Below the pieces are notes generated by a model, which was given only the letters and a program-made list of their open reading frames with translations, made no database searches and was not told where the DNA came from. A DNA stretch of 64,000 bases from Streptococcus sp. HMSC034E03 (GTDB lineage: Bacteria; Bacillota; Bacilli; Lactobacillales; Streptococcaceae): positions 32,075-96,074 of the forward strand of contig NZ_KV804996.1 of the NCBI RefSeq assembly GCF_001811505.1, given 5' to 3'. Positions within the stretch are counted from its first letter, which is position 1, and every line of letters begins with the position of its first letter. The position numbers and the translations under genes were made by a program. This document shows, piece by piece, positions 16,119-25,386 of this stretch.

Positions 16119-16885
16119 TGAATATAGCGAAAATCGTCAGAGAAGCACGTGAACAAACCCGCTTAACTGCCTTGGACTTCGCAACAGGAATTTTTGATGA
16201 CTTTGTGGAGCTACATGGGGATCGCTCTTTCAGAGATGATGGTGCTGTGGTTGGTGGTATCGGATGGTTGGGAGACCAAGCAGTAACTGTAGTTGGAATC
16301 CAAAAAGGTAAAAGTTTACAAGATAATCTTAACCGTAACTTTGGACAACCCCATCCAGAAGGCTATCGCAAGGCCCTTCGTTTGATGAAGCAAGCAGAAA
16401 AGTTTGGTCGTCCAGTTGTTACCTTTATCAATACTGCGGGAGCCTATCCTGGTGTAGGAGCAGAAGAACGGGGTCAAGGTGAAGCAATTGCTAGAAATCT
16501 CTTTGAAATGAGCGACCTAAAAGTGCCCATCATTGCGATTATTATCGGAGAAGGTGGCTCTGGTGGAGCTCTAGCTCTAGCAGTAGCTGACCGTGTTTGG
16601 ATGCTTGAAAATTCCATCTATGCCGTACTGAGTCCTGAAGGATTTGCTTCTATCTTATGGAAAGATGGCACGCGTGCCATGGAAGCAGCTGAGTTGATGA
16701 AAATCACTTCGTATGAGTTGTTGGATATGCAAGTTGTAGATAAGGTCATTTCTGAAGTTGGTCTTTCAAGCAAAGATTTAATCAAGCAAGTGAAGGAACA
16801 ACTCCAAGCAGAACTCGATGTACTTGGTAAACTTCCGCTAGATCAACTCATTGAAGAACGTTATCAACGCTTTAGAAAATACTAA
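16118..16885 (+). CDS. accA: AccA, acetyl-CoA carboxylase carboxyltransferase alpha subunit
   Basis: AccA completes the carboxyltransferase. The 255-residue protein shows the [22 protein letters not shown] opening in two parts, the oxyanion-type loop [14 protein letters not shown] (about residues 146-160) and [13 protein letters not shown] chose ATG 16118, which overlaps the accD stop, over the in-frame TTG at 16112. It is the last gene of the fatty-acid cluster; a repeat-type terminator follows. Confidence 0.97.
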   Translation: MNIAKIVREAREQTRLTALDFATGIFDDFVELHGDRSFRDDGAVVGGIGWLGDQAVTVVGIQKGKSLQDNLNRNFGQPHPEGYRKALRLMKQAEKFGRPVVTFINTAGAYPGVGAEERGQGEAIARNLFEMSDLKVPIIAIIIGEGGSGGALALAVADRVWMLENSIYAVLSPEGFASILWKDGTRAMEAAELMKITSYELLDMQVVDKVISEVGLSSKDLIKQVKEQLQAELDVLGKLPLDQLIEERYQRFRKY

Positions 16886-16892
16886 AAAGAAA

Positions 16893-17073
16893 GAGAGTGG
16901 GACAGAAATCGGTAATTCGTTAGAATTCGATTTCGTCGTCCCACCTCCGCACAGTTGAGTAGGGCTGTAAAAGCTGATGAAATCAGCGTAGTAGAGCCCA
17001 CTCAACCACTGCGTCTTGCTCGACAATCCAAAGACAATTGAGAGGCCAGGACTTTTGTCCCAGCCTCTTTTTG
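16893..17073 (+). repeat. SPRITE-like intergenic repeat ending in a terminator
   Basis: The element begins AGAGTGGGACAGAAATCGG and contains an inverted pair GTTGAGTAGGGCT / AGCCCACTCAAC. It ends with GAGGCCAGGAC / GTCCCAGCCTC around TTTT followed by five T (17042-17072). I recall this as a frequent streptococcal intergenic unit of the SPRITE type. It terminates the fab-acc transcript. Confidence 0.6.
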
Positions 17074-17306
17074 GCTGCTATAAAAAAGACATGTCAGGAT
17101 TAAGAATTGACAGTTGAGGAAATAGAACTGAGAGTCATTAAAAAAAGATGTATATTATATAATAAGGAATGATAATCTATAAGTGCTGCAGAGAATAGAC
17201 TAAGTTTTTATAGATTTTATGTTGTGCTTGGTCAGTATATAACTGATAAACTGAATAGGGGGTTGTTATTCTTTCCCTCCATCAAGGTAATTTTTTAGGA
17301 GTGAGT
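17074..17306. other. Leader region before the CPBP gene
   Basis: The region is AT-rich and without an ORF. TATTATATAATAAGG at about 17151-17165 could be a -10 region. Nothing else is evident. Confidence 0.3.
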
Positions 17307-18032
17307 ATGAAAAAACTAGGGCATTTGGGAGTCTTCATCTTACTGGTATTTTTATCGGTTTATCTACCAGAGTTAGGGATTATGCATCTGACTAAGTTTT
17401 TAGGATGGGGGATAGATGGCTATTCTATCTTTTTAACAGTAGAAGTAATAGCTCTTTTACTGTCATTTATCTACTGGTTGAAAAAGAAAAAGATGCTCTA
17501 TATCGTTGAAAATGAGTCTTGGAAATGGTCGACAAATTTTTATCTTCTAGTCGCTCTAGTGGCTACTTATTTTGATCGTCAATTGGTGGATGCTTTTCAG
17601 TTACAGTTTCATTACTTAATTGATAACAAGTATATCTTTCAAGACCTTCTTTCGATTCTATATTCCAATGGGCAACCAACTTTTCTATCAACTGTTCTCA
17701 GTTTTAGTTTAACAGTAGTCGTCGGACCTATATTGGAGGAACTGATTCATAGGGGGTACTTTATGAATAACTTTTTCCCCCAGTCCAAGTACTATCTGGA
17801 TGTTATCCTATCTGCTCTTATCTTTGGACTTAGTCATTTGATCCTAACTCACCGAGATCCTATCAGTTTCATCATTTATAGTTTAGGCGGTTTCTTCTAT
17901 GCCCTTGTCTACCGTTGGACAAAGAACCTGAAAATTACAATCCTATGCCATAGTTTTTTCAACTTTCTCACTTATGCAAAGCCCATCTGGATTTTTGTTT
18001 ATAATTTTATCTATTATCGTTTTTTAAGATAG
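17307..18032 (+). CDS. CPBP-family intramembrane glutamic protease
   Basis: The 241-residue membrane protein has about seven or eight hydrophobic segments. It carries the CPBP (Abi/CAAX-type) motifs in order: EELIHRGYF (Glu-Glu with Arg, after about residue 145), FGLSHLIL, and CHSFFNFL near the C-terminus. These residues form the active site of Rce1-like proteases. In streptococci such proteins are often linked to bacteriocin self-protection or peptide processing, but no bacteriocin gene is nearby. The ATG at 17307 lies a proper distance from TTAGGAG; a GTG six bases upstream overlaps that site. Confidence 0.8.
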   Translation: MKKLGHLGVFILLVFLSVYLPELGIMHLTKFLGWGIDGYSIFLTVEVIALLLSFIYWLKKKKMLYIVENESWKWSTNFYLLVALVATYFDRQLVDAFQLQFHYLIDNKYIFQDLLSILYSNGQPTFLSTVLSFSLTVVVGPILEELIHRGYFMNNFFPQSKYYLDVILSALIFGLSHLILTHRDPISFIIYSLGGFFYALVYRWTKNLKITILCHSFFNFLTYAKPIWIFVYNFIYYRFLR

Positions 18033-18040
18033 TAGTAATA

Positions 18041-18076
18041 AGAAAAGTGTTTGATCTGAGTCAAACACTTTTTCTA
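18041..18076. terminator. Bidirectional terminator
   Basis: AAAAGTGTTTGA (18043-18054) pairs perfectly with TCAAACACTTTT (18061-18072). T-runs exist on both strands, so it ends the CPBP transcript and the opposing efp-asp23-nusB transcript. Confidence 0.9.
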
Positions 18077-18082
18077 TATTAT

Positions 18083-18505
18083 TTAATCTTCTTCTGTCAC
18101 AAATTGACTGAGGAGTCCATTGATGAAACGGGCTGACTTTTGATCTGAAAAGCTTTTAGCAAGCTCAATGGCTTCGTTAACAGCTACGAGTTGAGGAGTG
18201 TCAAATGAAGTAATTTCAAAAACTCCTAGGCGTAGAAGAGTTTTTTCCACTAAAGTCAGACGATCGATGGTCCAACCAGTTTTCAAATGTTGAGTGATTT
18301 GTTTATCCAGATCATCCTTTTTAGCTTGGACACCAGAAACGAGCTCTACAAGGAAGTTAGGAAGTTGTACGTCTGTATCTTCGCGATCATGTGTGTAGGC
18401 GAAGCGACAAGCAGTTTCTAGATCTGAACCAAATTCAAGACTCATCAAGGCTTGGAAAGCACACTTACGTAGTTCACGTCTAGATTCTAATAATGGACTA
18501 GTCAT
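18083..18505 (-). CDS. nusB: NusB, transcription antitermination factor
   Basis: NusB joins NusE (S10) on boxA of rRNA operons to prevent early termination. The 140-residue all-helical protein has SRRELRKCAFQALMSLEFG at the start and the family segment LTLVEKTLLRLGVFEI followed by VAVNEAIELAKSFSDQKSARFINGLL. It overlaps asp23 by eight bases and is the last gene of efp-asp23-nusB. Confidence 0.95.
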   Translation of the reverse strand: MTSPLLESRRELRKCAFQALMSLEFGSDLETACRFAYTHDREDTDVQLPNFLVELVSGVQAKKDDLDKQITQHLKTGWTIDRLTLVEKTLLRLGVFEITSFDTPQLVAVNEAIELAKSFSDQKSARFINGLLSQFVTEED

Positions 18506-18887
18506 TGAGGAAGTCCTCGTCGAATAAGTCTTTCAATTCTGGTTTTGGTGTTTTATCTGGAACGATACCAGCAACGTGAATGTTGACGGCAGTGATTTCA
18601 ACATCAGCCATATTGCGGACAGCATCCTTAACAGCTTTCTGGATAGCCATAGCAACCTTAGGAACTTTGACACCGTACTCTAGGTAGAGGTAGATATCAG
18701 CTGTGAGCTCATCGTTTGCTTCTTTTAGATATACGCCACGACCAAGAGAAAGTTTTGAAAGGGTGTCAGATACTGATTTGTTTGAAAAAGAGTGTACGCC
18801 TTCAACTTTCGCAGTTGCGATAGCAATAATTTTTTCAAGTACACGTGGGGCGATGACGATTTCGCCAAGTTGTTCTTCAATTCCCAT
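18498..18887 (-). CDS. Asp23/Gls24-family protein
   Basis: The 129-residue protein belongs to the alkaline-shock Asp23 family (YloU-like). The family pattern is clear: GEIVIAPRVLEKIIAIA, then VEGVHSFSN, and a C-terminal block VKDAVRNMADVEITAVNIHVAGIV. Members are linked to envelope homeostasis. The conserved order efp-asp23-nusB in streptococci supports co-transcription. It begins 28 bases after the efp stop. Confidence 0.9.
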   Translation of the reverse strand: MGIEEQLGEIVIAPRVLEKIIAIATAKVEGVHSFSNKSVSDTLSKLSLGRGVYLKEANDELTADIYLYLEYGVKVPKVAMAIQKAVKDAVRNMADVEITAVNIHVAGIVPDKTPKPELKDLFDEDFLND

Positions 18888-18915
18888 AGAATGACCTCTT
18901 TCTAGTTTCTAGAGA

Positions 18916-19476
18916 TTAGGCGCGAGAAACGTAAGTTCCTTCTGCAGTGTTGATAATCAATTTTTGTCCTGCTTCGATGAAGTCTGGAACGTTCACGACA
19001 AGACCAGTTTCCATTGTTGCTGGTTTACCAGAACCTGTAACAGTAGCACCTTTGATAGATGGTTGTGTTTCAGCAACTGTCAATTCAACAGTAGTTGGTA
19101 CAGTCACACCGATTACTTCAGTTCCGTAGAATTGGATTTTTACATCTGAGTTTTCAAGGATGTAAAGCAATTCGTTTTCAACATTTACAACAGGAATTTC
19201 GTATTGGTCATAAGTTTCTGTATTCATGAAGTAAGCTGTGTCGTCCATTTTGTACAAGTATTGAGCTGGAACTGTTTCGATAATAGCTTGCTCAAATTTT
19301 TCTTCTGGGCGGTAGCTTGTTTCAAATGTTGAACCAGTACGGACATCACGCAATTTCATACGCATGATAGTGTTTCCTTTACCTGGTTTGTGGTGGCTAG
19401 CTTCCAAAACGCGGATCAATTTTCCTTCTGCTGTTTCAAAGGTCATACCAGCCTTTAGTTTACTTGCTTCAATCAT
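18916..19476 (-). CDS. efp: Elongation factor P
   Basis: EF-P relieves ribosome stalling at proline runs. The 186-residue protein has the KOW-like N-terminal domain with the exposed loop HHKPGKGN (Lys33 at the tip, the likely modification site) and two OB domains. I chose the ATG at 19476, which has an AAAGAGG site and gives [10 protein letters not shown]; the longer frame up to 19512 adds twelve residues not usual for the family. It is the first gene of the efp-asp23-nusB unit. Confidence 0.96.
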   Translation of the reverse strand: MIEASKLKAGMTFETAEGKLIRVLEASHHKPGKGNTIMRMKLRDVRTGSTFETSYRPEEKFEQAIIETVPAQYLYKMDDTAYFMNTETYDQYEIPVVNVENELLYILENSDVKIQFYGTEVIGVTVPTTVELTVAETQPSIKGATVTGSGKPATMETGLVVNVPDFIEAGQKLIINTAEGTYVSRA

Positions 19477-19635
19477 GTTTTTACCTCTTTTATAAATATT
19501 ATTACTCTTCATTTTACCATAAAATCTTCTGGAAATAAAGCCAAAATAGTTAATGGGAGATGGTGGGGGAGAAAAAGAATATTGCCTAGTCAGGTGGAGT
19601 GGTTAATGTTAAATAGTATCCACTATATTTCTTCT

Positions 19636-19788
19636 CATACTCAATGGAAATCAAAGAGCAAACTAGGAAGCAAGCCGCAGGCTGCTCAAAACACTGTTTT
19701 GAGGTTGTGGATAGAACTGACGAAGTCAGTAACCATATATACAGTAATGTGACGCTGACGTGGTTTGAAGAGATTTTCGAAGAGTATT
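19636..19788 (-). repeat. Complete BOX element, reverse orientation
   Basis: About 153 bases read ATACTCAATGGAAATCAAAG ... CACTGTTTTGAG ... ACTGACGAAGTCAGT ... GACGCTGACGTGG ... TTCGAAGAGTAT. This is boxC-boxB-boxA on the plus strand, so the element is inverted relative to the two in the fab cluster. It lies between the bdh gene and efp. Confidence 0.92.
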
Positions 19789-19794
19789 AGATTT

Positions 19795-19824
19795 CAAAAG
19801 GCCGAAGTAAGCTTACTCCGACCT
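19795..19824 (-). terminator. Terminator of the butanediol dehydrogenase gene
   Basis: On the minus strand GGTCGGAGTAAG pairs with CTTACTTCGGCC and is followed by TTTT. Confidence 0.8.
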
Positions 19825-19855
19825 GTTAGTATTGTCTTAAAAAGATTGATTTTTA

Positions 19856-20896
19856 TTATGGTTCTACCAAAATTTTAATTTGTGACTTATCTTGAGTTAA
19901 TTCGATAAAGCCTTCTTCGACGATATTTTCCAATTTAATTTTCTTAGTAACTAATTTTTCAGCAGAGAAGTAGCCTTGTTCCATCAATTCTAATACTTTA
20001 GGGAAGATATGACGATAAGCAATGATTCCTTTTAGTGTCTTTTCTTGGATTGCAAATTCATTCGGATTAATATTTGCTTCTCGTTCCCAGATAGAGACAA
20101 CCATACACTCACCTGCCTTATGTACTGCGGCTAGAGCTTGCCCTAAAACTACTGGCACACCCGTTACTTCATAAGAAACATCTACACCACCGTTTGTTAA
20201 ACGATGAATAGCTTCAACAGCTGTTTCACCCTCTTCCGAACGGACAACGATAGCTCCTAACTCTTCAGCTTTTGCTTGACGTTCAGGTGATAGTTCAACA
20301 GCATAAATCTTAGAAGCACCCGCTGCACGAAGGGCTTCTACAATTAAGAGACCAATCGGACCTAAGCCAAAGACAGCAGCAGTATCACCAGTTTTTAGTG
20401 CTGATTGACGAACTGCATAAACTGCAACAGCAGCTGGCTCAGTGAGAGCAGCTTGCTCATAGCTTAAGCTATCTGGAATGACATGTACTAAGTCACCGTC
20501 TAAAACACAATATTTGGCAAATCCACCGTCTGCAGCTAAACCAACAAAATTAAGGTTTGGATCCAAATTATAATTACCAACTAAGTTATTCTTAGCTAGA
20601 ATCGGTTCTACAGCAACACGATCACCAATTTTAACACGAGTAACATCGCTTCCGACTTCTACAATTTCACCAGAAAATTCATGTCCCAGTGTTACTGGTG
20701 CTTTTTGACCAGAATAGACATGTTCTTCTGTTGGGATGAAGATAGGGCCATCTAAAAATTCGTGGAGGTCAGTACCACAAATTCCTGTGAATTTAACAGC
20801 AACTTTTACTTGGTGCGGAAGTACCTCAGGGACTTCTACTTCTTGAATACGAACATCTTTTGCTGCATGCCAGCGAGCTGCTTTCATTGTAGCCAT
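19856..20896 (-). CDS. 2,3-butanediol / acetoin dehydrogenase, zinc-type
   Basis: The 346-residue medium-chain dehydrogenase resembles (R,R)-butanediol dehydrogenase BdhA. Catalytic zinc ligands are visible at Cys40 (GICGTDLHE) and His71-Glu72 (LGHEFSG). The coenzyme domain has GLGPIGLL at about residue 175. The structural-zinc loop has no cysteines, as in BdhA proteins. It would interconvert acetoin and butanediol using NAD(H). The first ATG has an AAGGAG site. A cre box upstream (20959) predicts CcpA repression. The gene stands alone between gatB and efp with terminators on both sides, which suggests an insertion. Confidence 0.8.
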   Translation of the reverse strand: MATMKAARWHAAKDVRIQEVEVPEVLPHQVKVAVKFTGICGTDLHEFLDGPIFIPTEEHVYSGQKAPVTLGHEFSGEIVEVGSDVTRVKIGDRVAVEPILAKNNLVGNYNLDPNLNFVGLAADGGFAKYCVLDGDLVHVIPDSLSYEQAALTEPAAVAVYAVRQSALKTGDTAAVFGLGPIGLLIVEALRAAGASKIYAVELSPERQAKAEELGAIVVRSEEGETAVEAIHRLTNGGVDVSYEVTGVPVVLGQALAAVHKAGECMVVSIWEREANINPNEFAIQEKTLKGIIAYRHIFPKVLELMEQGYFSAEKLVTKKIKLENIVEEGFIELTQDKSQIKILVEP

Positions 20897-20958
20897 ATGA
20901 ATAACTCCTTATTGTTGCGATTTTTAGTTTTCCTTTTAGGAAACTTTACATGTAATAT

Positions 20959-20972
20959 TGTAAACGCTTTCT
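20959..20972. promoter_or_regulatory. cre box upstream of the butanediol dehydrogenase
   Basis: TGTAAACGCTTTCT matches the CcpA consensus TGWAANCGNTNWCA at all but the last base. It lies 63-76 bases before the ATG on the minus strand, so catabolite control is likely. Confidence 0.65.
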
Positions 20973-20983
20973 TTATATTTGTC

Positions 20984-21014
20984 AAGAAAAACCAACCTCA
21001 GGGCTGGTTTCTTT
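20984..21014 (-). terminator. Terminator of gatCAB
   Basis: On the minus strand AAACCAGCC pairs fully with GGTTGGTTT around CTGA and is followed by TTTCTT. It lies just past the gatB stop. Confidence 0.85.
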
Positions 21015-21020
21015 TACATA

Positions 21021-22463
21021 TTAATCTTCTTTCAACTTCGCCAATTCTTGGGCAAGAAGTTTAAGGGCAACTTGTGGGTTGGCTTGGCCTTTGGTTGCTT
21101 TCATGAGGAATCCTGTAAAGGCCTTGTCTGCGTTACGTTTGCCTGACTTGAAGTCAGCAACGGCGGCTTCGTTATCTGCAAAGACTTGGTGGATAATTGG
21201 AATCAAGACAGCTGGATCTGAGATTTGGACCATACCTGCTTTTTCCACGTATTCACGAGCGCCACCACCATTTTTAGCTAGGTGGACAAAGACTTTCTTA
21301 GCAATCTTAGAAGAGATAGTGCCGTCTTCGATGATGGCAATCATTTCTACCAAGTTTTCTGGTGTCAATTCGATTTGTTCCAGTGTCTTACCTTCGGCGT
21401 TCAAGAATTGAGCGACTTCACCTTGGAGCCAGTTAGAGACTTGTTTAGCATCGCCACCGAGGGCAACAGCTTTTTCAAAGAAGTCAGAAGTGACTTTGTT
21501 TGCAGTCAACTGGCTAGCATCGTAGTCTGACAAACCAAGGTCAGCCACATAGCGAGCACGGCGTTCTTTTGGAAACTCTGGTAACTCTGTACGCATTTCC
21601 TCAATCCACTCGTCTGAGATTTCAAAGAGTGGTAGGTCGGGTTCTGGGAAGTAGCGGTAGTCTGCAGCACCTTCCTTGACACGCATGAGGATGGTTGCTT
21701 TGTTAGCTTCATCGTAACGGCGGGTTTCTTGGCGGATTTGACCACCTGAACGAAGGATTTCAGCTTGACGTTGGACTTCGTATTCAAGACCCTTGCGAAC
21801 ATTTGAGAAGGAGTTGAGGTTCTTCAACTCTGTTTTGGTACCGAATTTCTCTTGACCGTAAGGACGAAGGGAGATGTTGGCATCCACACGCATGGAACCT
21901 TCTTCCATCTTAACGTCAGAAATGCCAGCGTATTGGATAACTTCCTTGAGGGCGGTTAGATAAGCATAGGCTTCTTCTGGAGAACGCATGTCTGCTTCAG
22001 AGACAATCTCAATCAATGGAACCCCTTGTCGGTTGAGGTCAACATAAGAGTAGCCATCTGTACCGTGGGTGTTTTTACCAGCATCTTCTTCTAGGTGAGC
22101 GCGTTCGATACCGATTTTCTTAGTTGTACCGTCTTCTAACTCGACTTCAATCCAGCCGTTATAACCGATTGGCTCATCAAACTGAGAAATTTGGTAGGCT
22201 TTAGGATTGTCAGGATAGAAGTAGTTCTTGCGGTCAAAGTGCATCTTTTTGTGGATGTCCATATTGAGGGCAAGAGCAGCCTTGATACCGGCATCAACAA
22301 CACCTTTATTGAGAACTGGCAGAACTCCTGGGAAAGACCAGTCAATCACGTTAGTGTTGGCATTTTGGTCATTTCCAAAGTGGGCAGAAGTAGGTGAGAA
22401 GATTTTTGAATTGGTGTTGAGCTCTACGTGGACTTCAAGTCCAATGACTGTTTCAAAGTTCAT
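21021..22463 (-). CDS. gatB: GatB, Asp/Glu-tRNA amidotransferase subunit B
   Basis: GatB binds Glu-tRNA(Gln) or Asp-tRNA(Asn) and activates the acid with ATP while GatA supplies ammonia. The 480-residue protein starts [15 protein letters not shown], has the kinase-like core [20 protein letters not shown], and ends with the helical YqeY-like tail ([20 protein letters not shown]). Its start overlaps the gatA stop by one base. Streptococci lack GlnRS, so this pathway is essential. Confidence 0.97.
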   Translation of the reverse strand: MNFETVIGLEVHVELNTNSKIFSPTSAHFGNDQNANTNVIDWSFPGVLPVLNKGVVDAGIKAALALNMDIHKKMHFDRKNYFYPDNPKAYQISQFDEPIGYNGWIEVELEDGTTKKIGIERAHLEEDAGKNTHGTDGYSYVDLNRQGVPLIEIVSEADMRSPEEAYAYLTALKEVIQYAGISDVKMEEGSMRVDANISLRPYGQEKFGTKTELKNLNSFSNVRKGLEYEVQRQAEILRSGGQIRQETRRYDEANKATILMRVKEGAADYRYFPEPDLPLFEISDEWIEEMRTELPEFPKERRARYVADLGLSDYDASQLTANKVTSDFFEKAVALGGDAKQVSNWLQGEVAQFLNAEGKTLEQIELTPENLVEMIAIIEDGTISSKIAKKVFVHLAKNGGGAREYVEKAGMVQISDPAVLIPIIHQVFADNEAAVADFKSGKRNADKAFTGFLMKATKGQANPQVALKLLAQELAKLKED

Positions 22464-23929
22464 TAATTGTCACCTCCAAAAATCACGGGTTGTTGTTTAT
22501 GGTAGTCTGTTGTTGCTTCAAAAGCAGCAGCAGCTTGGTAAATGGTTTCCTCAGAATACTTAGGACCAATCAATTGTAGACCGACAGGTAGACCTTGAGA
22601 GAATCCAGCAGGAATCGAAATTCCTGGGAGACCAGCCAAGTTGACTGGGATGGTCAAAAGGTCAGCCAAGTACATGGCAACTGGGTCGTGGTTGAGAGAA
22701 TCTAAGTCATAGGCAACGCTTGGAGCAGTTGGACCCAAAATCAAGTCGTAATCCGCGAAGACTTTTTCGAAATCTTGAATGATAAGGGTACGAACCTGAC
22801 CAGCTTTCTTGTAGTAGGCATCGTAGTAACCTGATGAAAGGCTGAAAGTACCTAGCATGATACGGCGTTTAACCTCTTCACCGAATCCTTGGCTACGGCT
22901 ATTTACATAGATTTCATCAAGGTTTGTCGCATCCTCTGCACGGTAGCCATAACGAATACCGTCAAAGCGTTGCAAGTTTGATGAAGCTTCAGATGAAGCG
23001 ATAATGTAGTATACTGCCACACCATATTTAGAGTGAGGGAGGCTGACTTCTTCAACGATAGCGCCAAGTTTTTCAAAGTGCTTAGCAGCATTTAGAATAG
23101 TTTCCTTAACCTCTGGGGCAATCCCTTCACCAAGGTATTCCTTAGGCAAAGCGATTTTCATACCCTTGATGTCTTGACCGATTTTTGAAGTAAAGTCGGC
23201 AATGTGGACAGGAGCAGAAGTAGAGTCTTTAGCATCTTCGCTAGCAATAGCGTTGAGCAAGAGGGCATTTTCCTTAACGGTCGGCGCGAAAGGTCCGATT
23301 TGGTCTAGAGAGCTACCAAAGGCAATGAGACCGAAACGTGAAACTGTTCCGTAGGTTGGTTTGAGACCAACGATCCCGTTGAAGGCAGCAGGTTGGCGGA
23401 TAGAACCACCCGTATCAGAACCAAGTGACAAGCGGACTTGTCCAGAAGCTACAGCTGCGGCAGAACCACTTGATGAACCACCAGGCACCTTGCTGTGGTC
23501 CCAAGCGTTTTTAGTTGCTCCGTAGTGAGAAGTCTCACCTGAACCACCCATGGCAAACTCGTCCATATTGGTTTTCCCTACGACAATCATGCCTTTAGCC
23601 TTTGCATTGGTAACAGCAGTCGCATCAAAGATTGGCTCGTAGTTGTAGAGCATTTTTGAGGCAGCAGTTGTGAGAATACCGTCTGTAGAGATATTATCTT
23701 TAACTGCAAGTGGAATTCCTGAAAGGACATTATCAGCATCGATTCCAGCTTCATCAATAGCTTTAGCTTGAGCAAGGGCTTGCTCCTCAGCGATGGTAAC
23801 AAAAGCGTTAATAGCTGTTTCGCGAGACTTGATATCTTCAAGCGTAGCTTGGGTCAATTCAGTTGCAGAAATTTCCTTAGAGACAAGGAGATTGTGCAAG
23901 TCTTCAATGGTTTTATTGTTGAAAGTCAT
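22463..23929 (-). CDS. gatA: GatA, amidotransferase subunit A (amidase)
   Basis: GatA hydrolyses glutamine and passes ammonia to GatB. The 488-residue amidase-signature protein has the full Ser-cisSer-Lys triad: Lys77 (LAVKDNIS), Ser152 ([11 protein letters not shown]) and Ser176 ([10 protein letters not shown]). It shares single-base overlaps with gatC and gatB, so the three are translated together in stoichiometric amounts. Confidence 0.97.
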   Translation of the reverse strand: MTFNNKTIEDLHNLLVSKEISATELTQATLEDIKSRETAINAFVTIAEEQALAQAKAIDEAGIDADNVLSGIPLAVKDNISTDGILTTAASKMLYNYEPIFDATAVTNAKAKGMIVVGKTNMDEFAMGGSGETSHYGATKNAWDHSKVPGGSSSGSAAAVASGQVRLSLGSDTGGSIRQPAAFNGIVGLKPTYGTVSRFGLIAFGSSLDQIGPFAPTVKENALLLNAIASEDAKDSTSAPVHIADFTSKIGQDIKGMKIALPKEYLGEGIAPEVKETILNAAKHFEKLGAIVEEVSLPHSKYGVAVYYIIASSEASSNLQRFDGIRYGYRAEDATNLDEIYVNSRSQGFGEEVKRRIMLGTFSLSSGYYDAYYKKAGQVRTLIIQDFEKVFADYDLILGPTAPSVAYDLDSLNHDPVAMYLADLLTIPVNLAGLPGISIPAGFSQGLPVGLQLIGPKYSEETIYQAAAAFEATTDYHKQQPVIFGGDN

Positions 23930-24231
23930 TAGGCATCTCCTCCATCGTCTAGGATAGCTGGTACCTTGATATAGTAGTTGTCTTTTTCAGGTACGTTTTT
24001 AAACAAGCGATCACGGTCTGTTCCTTCTTCGGCCACATCAGGGCGGAGTATAGTCTTGCGGTCAGCCATGGTTGTAGTAGGTGCAACACCAGTTGTGTCA
24101 ACTTCGCCCAGCAATTCAACCATGTCTACAATCTTGGACAAGGTAGTTGCAAAGGCAGCAGTTTCTTCTTCAGAGAATCTTAATTTTGAAAGATTGGCAA
24201 CGTGTGTTACCTCTTCTTGCGTAATTTTCAT
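23929..24231 (-). CDS. gatC: GatC, amidotransferase subunit C
   Basis: GatC wraps GatA and GatB and stabilises the complex. The 100-residue protein reads [20 protein letters not shown] at the N-terminus, then a helical hairpin and the conserved region [10 protein letters not shown] chose the ATG at 24231, preceded by AAAGGATGC; the longer frame to 24333 has no ribosome site and an unusual sequence. It starts the gatCAB operon. Confidence 0.95.
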   Translation of the reverse strand: MKITQEEVTHVANLSKLRFSEEETAAFATTLSKIVDMVELLGEVDTTGVAPTTTMADRKTILRPDVAEEGTDRDRLFKNVPEKDNYYIKVPAILDDGGDA

Positions 24232-24339
24232 CTTGCATCCTTTCGTGAAATGATGATTTTTAGTCTGTTCTATTTTACCATATTTTCCTATAAATAAGGG
24301 AGGTAAAGCTGAAAAAGACATCTGGTAAGTCAAGAAATA

Positions 24340-24480
24340 GTTTTTTAAATAGACAAAAAAATAGCCGTCCTAACTTTGGCAAGTTAACGAGCTATTTTTT
24401 AGTTATGTAATTACAGCCACCGTCTTAAACGGCTCTGTGGGGTGTTGTTGTAACATCTTTTTCTATATTCATTGTAACAT
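24340..24480 (+). pseudogene. Relic of a holin-like toxin / antisense RNA module
   Basis: A frame ending at 24408-24410 reads [19 protein letters not shown], a C-terminus I associate with small putative holin-like toxins of Firmicutes. No start codon and no hydrophobic N-terminus precede it; a stop lies at about 24292. The DNA keeps the structural parts of such modules: AAAAAAATAGC (24355) pairs with GAGCTATTTTTT (24389) around TAACTT/AAGTTA, giving a terminator on both strands, and a second stem CCGTC/ACGG follows. The hydrophobic toxin part seems lost while the RNA part remains. The family call is from memory and moderate. Confidence 0.45.
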
Positions 24481-24544
24481 TTATTTTAAAAATTGCTAGA
24501 TAGTTTTTGTTTATTGTACATTAGCAAACTAAGATTCTTTGATT

Positions 24545-24769
24545 TTAATATGCACTCTTTTGATATTCATTCCATAAAGCCTGAAGTTCAACTGCATTTT
24601 CTAAGACATATTGCCTTATCATTTTTAGGTCTTTTGCTTTTGCTTTACCATCTCTCAGTTCACCGTTCAGAAACATTGAACCCACTTCTTCTCCGTGGAT
24701 ATAAAAGTGAATATGCGCTTTTTGACCTTTATGGTTATGTTCGTTAGGACGAATTTCAATACCATACTT
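24545..24769 (-). pseudogene. DUF4160-like gene cut at its 5' end by a BOX element
   Basis: The frame reads KYGIEIRPNEHNHKGQKAHI, then an HFYIHGEEVGSM strand, and ends QALWNEYQKSAY before TAA. The EHNHKG...HIHFY...G core and the C-terminal WNEY are the pattern of DUF4160 proteins. There is no start codon: a TAA supplied by the BOX element (24770) stands directly in front of the first codon. The gene order behind the 83-residue ORF suggests a former two-gene operon. It is unlikely to be translated. Confidence 0.6.
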
Positions 24770-24877
24770 TTATACTCAATAAAAATCAAAGAGAAAACTA
24801 GAAAGCTAGGCACAGGCAGTACTTGAGTACGACAAGCCGACGCTGACGTGGTTTGAATTTGATTTTTGAAGAGTATT
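24770..24877 (-). repeat. BOX element (no boxB), reverse orientation
   Basis: About 108 bases read TATACTCAATAAAAATCAAA ... AGTACTTGAGTACGACAAG ... GACGCTGACGTGGTTTGAA ... GAAGAGTAT. The boxB module is missing, as in the element after acpP. The left end lies at the truncated edge of the DUF4160-like frame. Confidence 0.9.
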
Positions 24878-24889
24878 AGGAAAGAATAT

Positions 24890-25141
24890 TTAGGCATGTA
24901 GTAGTCCCACGTAGTCCTTCCATGTTTCAAGGTAGTTATCGCGATTTAACTCAATTTGCTTTTGAGCAAAACGAATGTCATAGTCTGCCAAGTCCAAATT
25001 TTCTAATACTTCTCCAGTTAGAATACTAAAGGTTCCAATTAATTCATCGTCATCATACATGCGTAAAATAGGGTTGCTTGGATTCTTGTAAATATCATCT
25101 TTTGTCACTTCTAAATTAGTTACACCAAATTCCTTGAACAT
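24890..25141 (-). CDS. Small acidic protein of unknown function
   Basis: The 83-residue protein follows an AAGGAG site. It starts MFKEFGVTNLEVTKDDIYKN and ends with a helix (FAQKQIELNRDNYLETWKDY) that resembles the end of DUF4160 proteins (helix then W-x-x-Y). I cannot assign a family with confidence. It was probably translated together with the DUF4160-like gene now separated by the BOX element. Such small pairs often look like toxin-antitoxin units, but nothing here proves this. Confidence 0.5.
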   Translation of the reverse strand: MFKEFGVTNLEVTKDDIYKNPSNPILRMYDDDELIGTFSILTGEVLENLDLADYDIRFAQKQIELNRDNYLETWKDYVGLLHA

Positions 25142-25268
25142 GAGTGCTTCTCCTTTTTCTTTTATTATATCATTTTTGCTAGAATTGTCACGGTTTTCGA
25201 TATATTTGACTACAAGGAATAGCTTTTATTCAAGTATAGTCTAAGTATAGTCTAACATAAAATAGAAA

Positions 25269-25297
25269 TTGAAAAAAATGCTAAAATCCGATATAAT
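25269..25297 (+). promoter_or_regulatory. prfC promoter
   Basis: TTGAAA (25269-25274) and TATAAT (25292-25297) are 17 bp apart, about 90 bases before the prfC start. Confidence 0.65.
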
Positions 25298-25386
25298 GGA
25301 GTGTTGAAAGGAATGGTAAAATCCAATGTAGAAATCATTCTTAGTTATTGAAACAAGAAAAATAGAGAATCAAAGAAAGAGAACTT

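Noticed and set aside
24493-24747. Plus-strand frame of 84 codons
   Set aside because: It is antisense to the DUF4160-like remnant, which has recognisable protein motifs on the minus strand.
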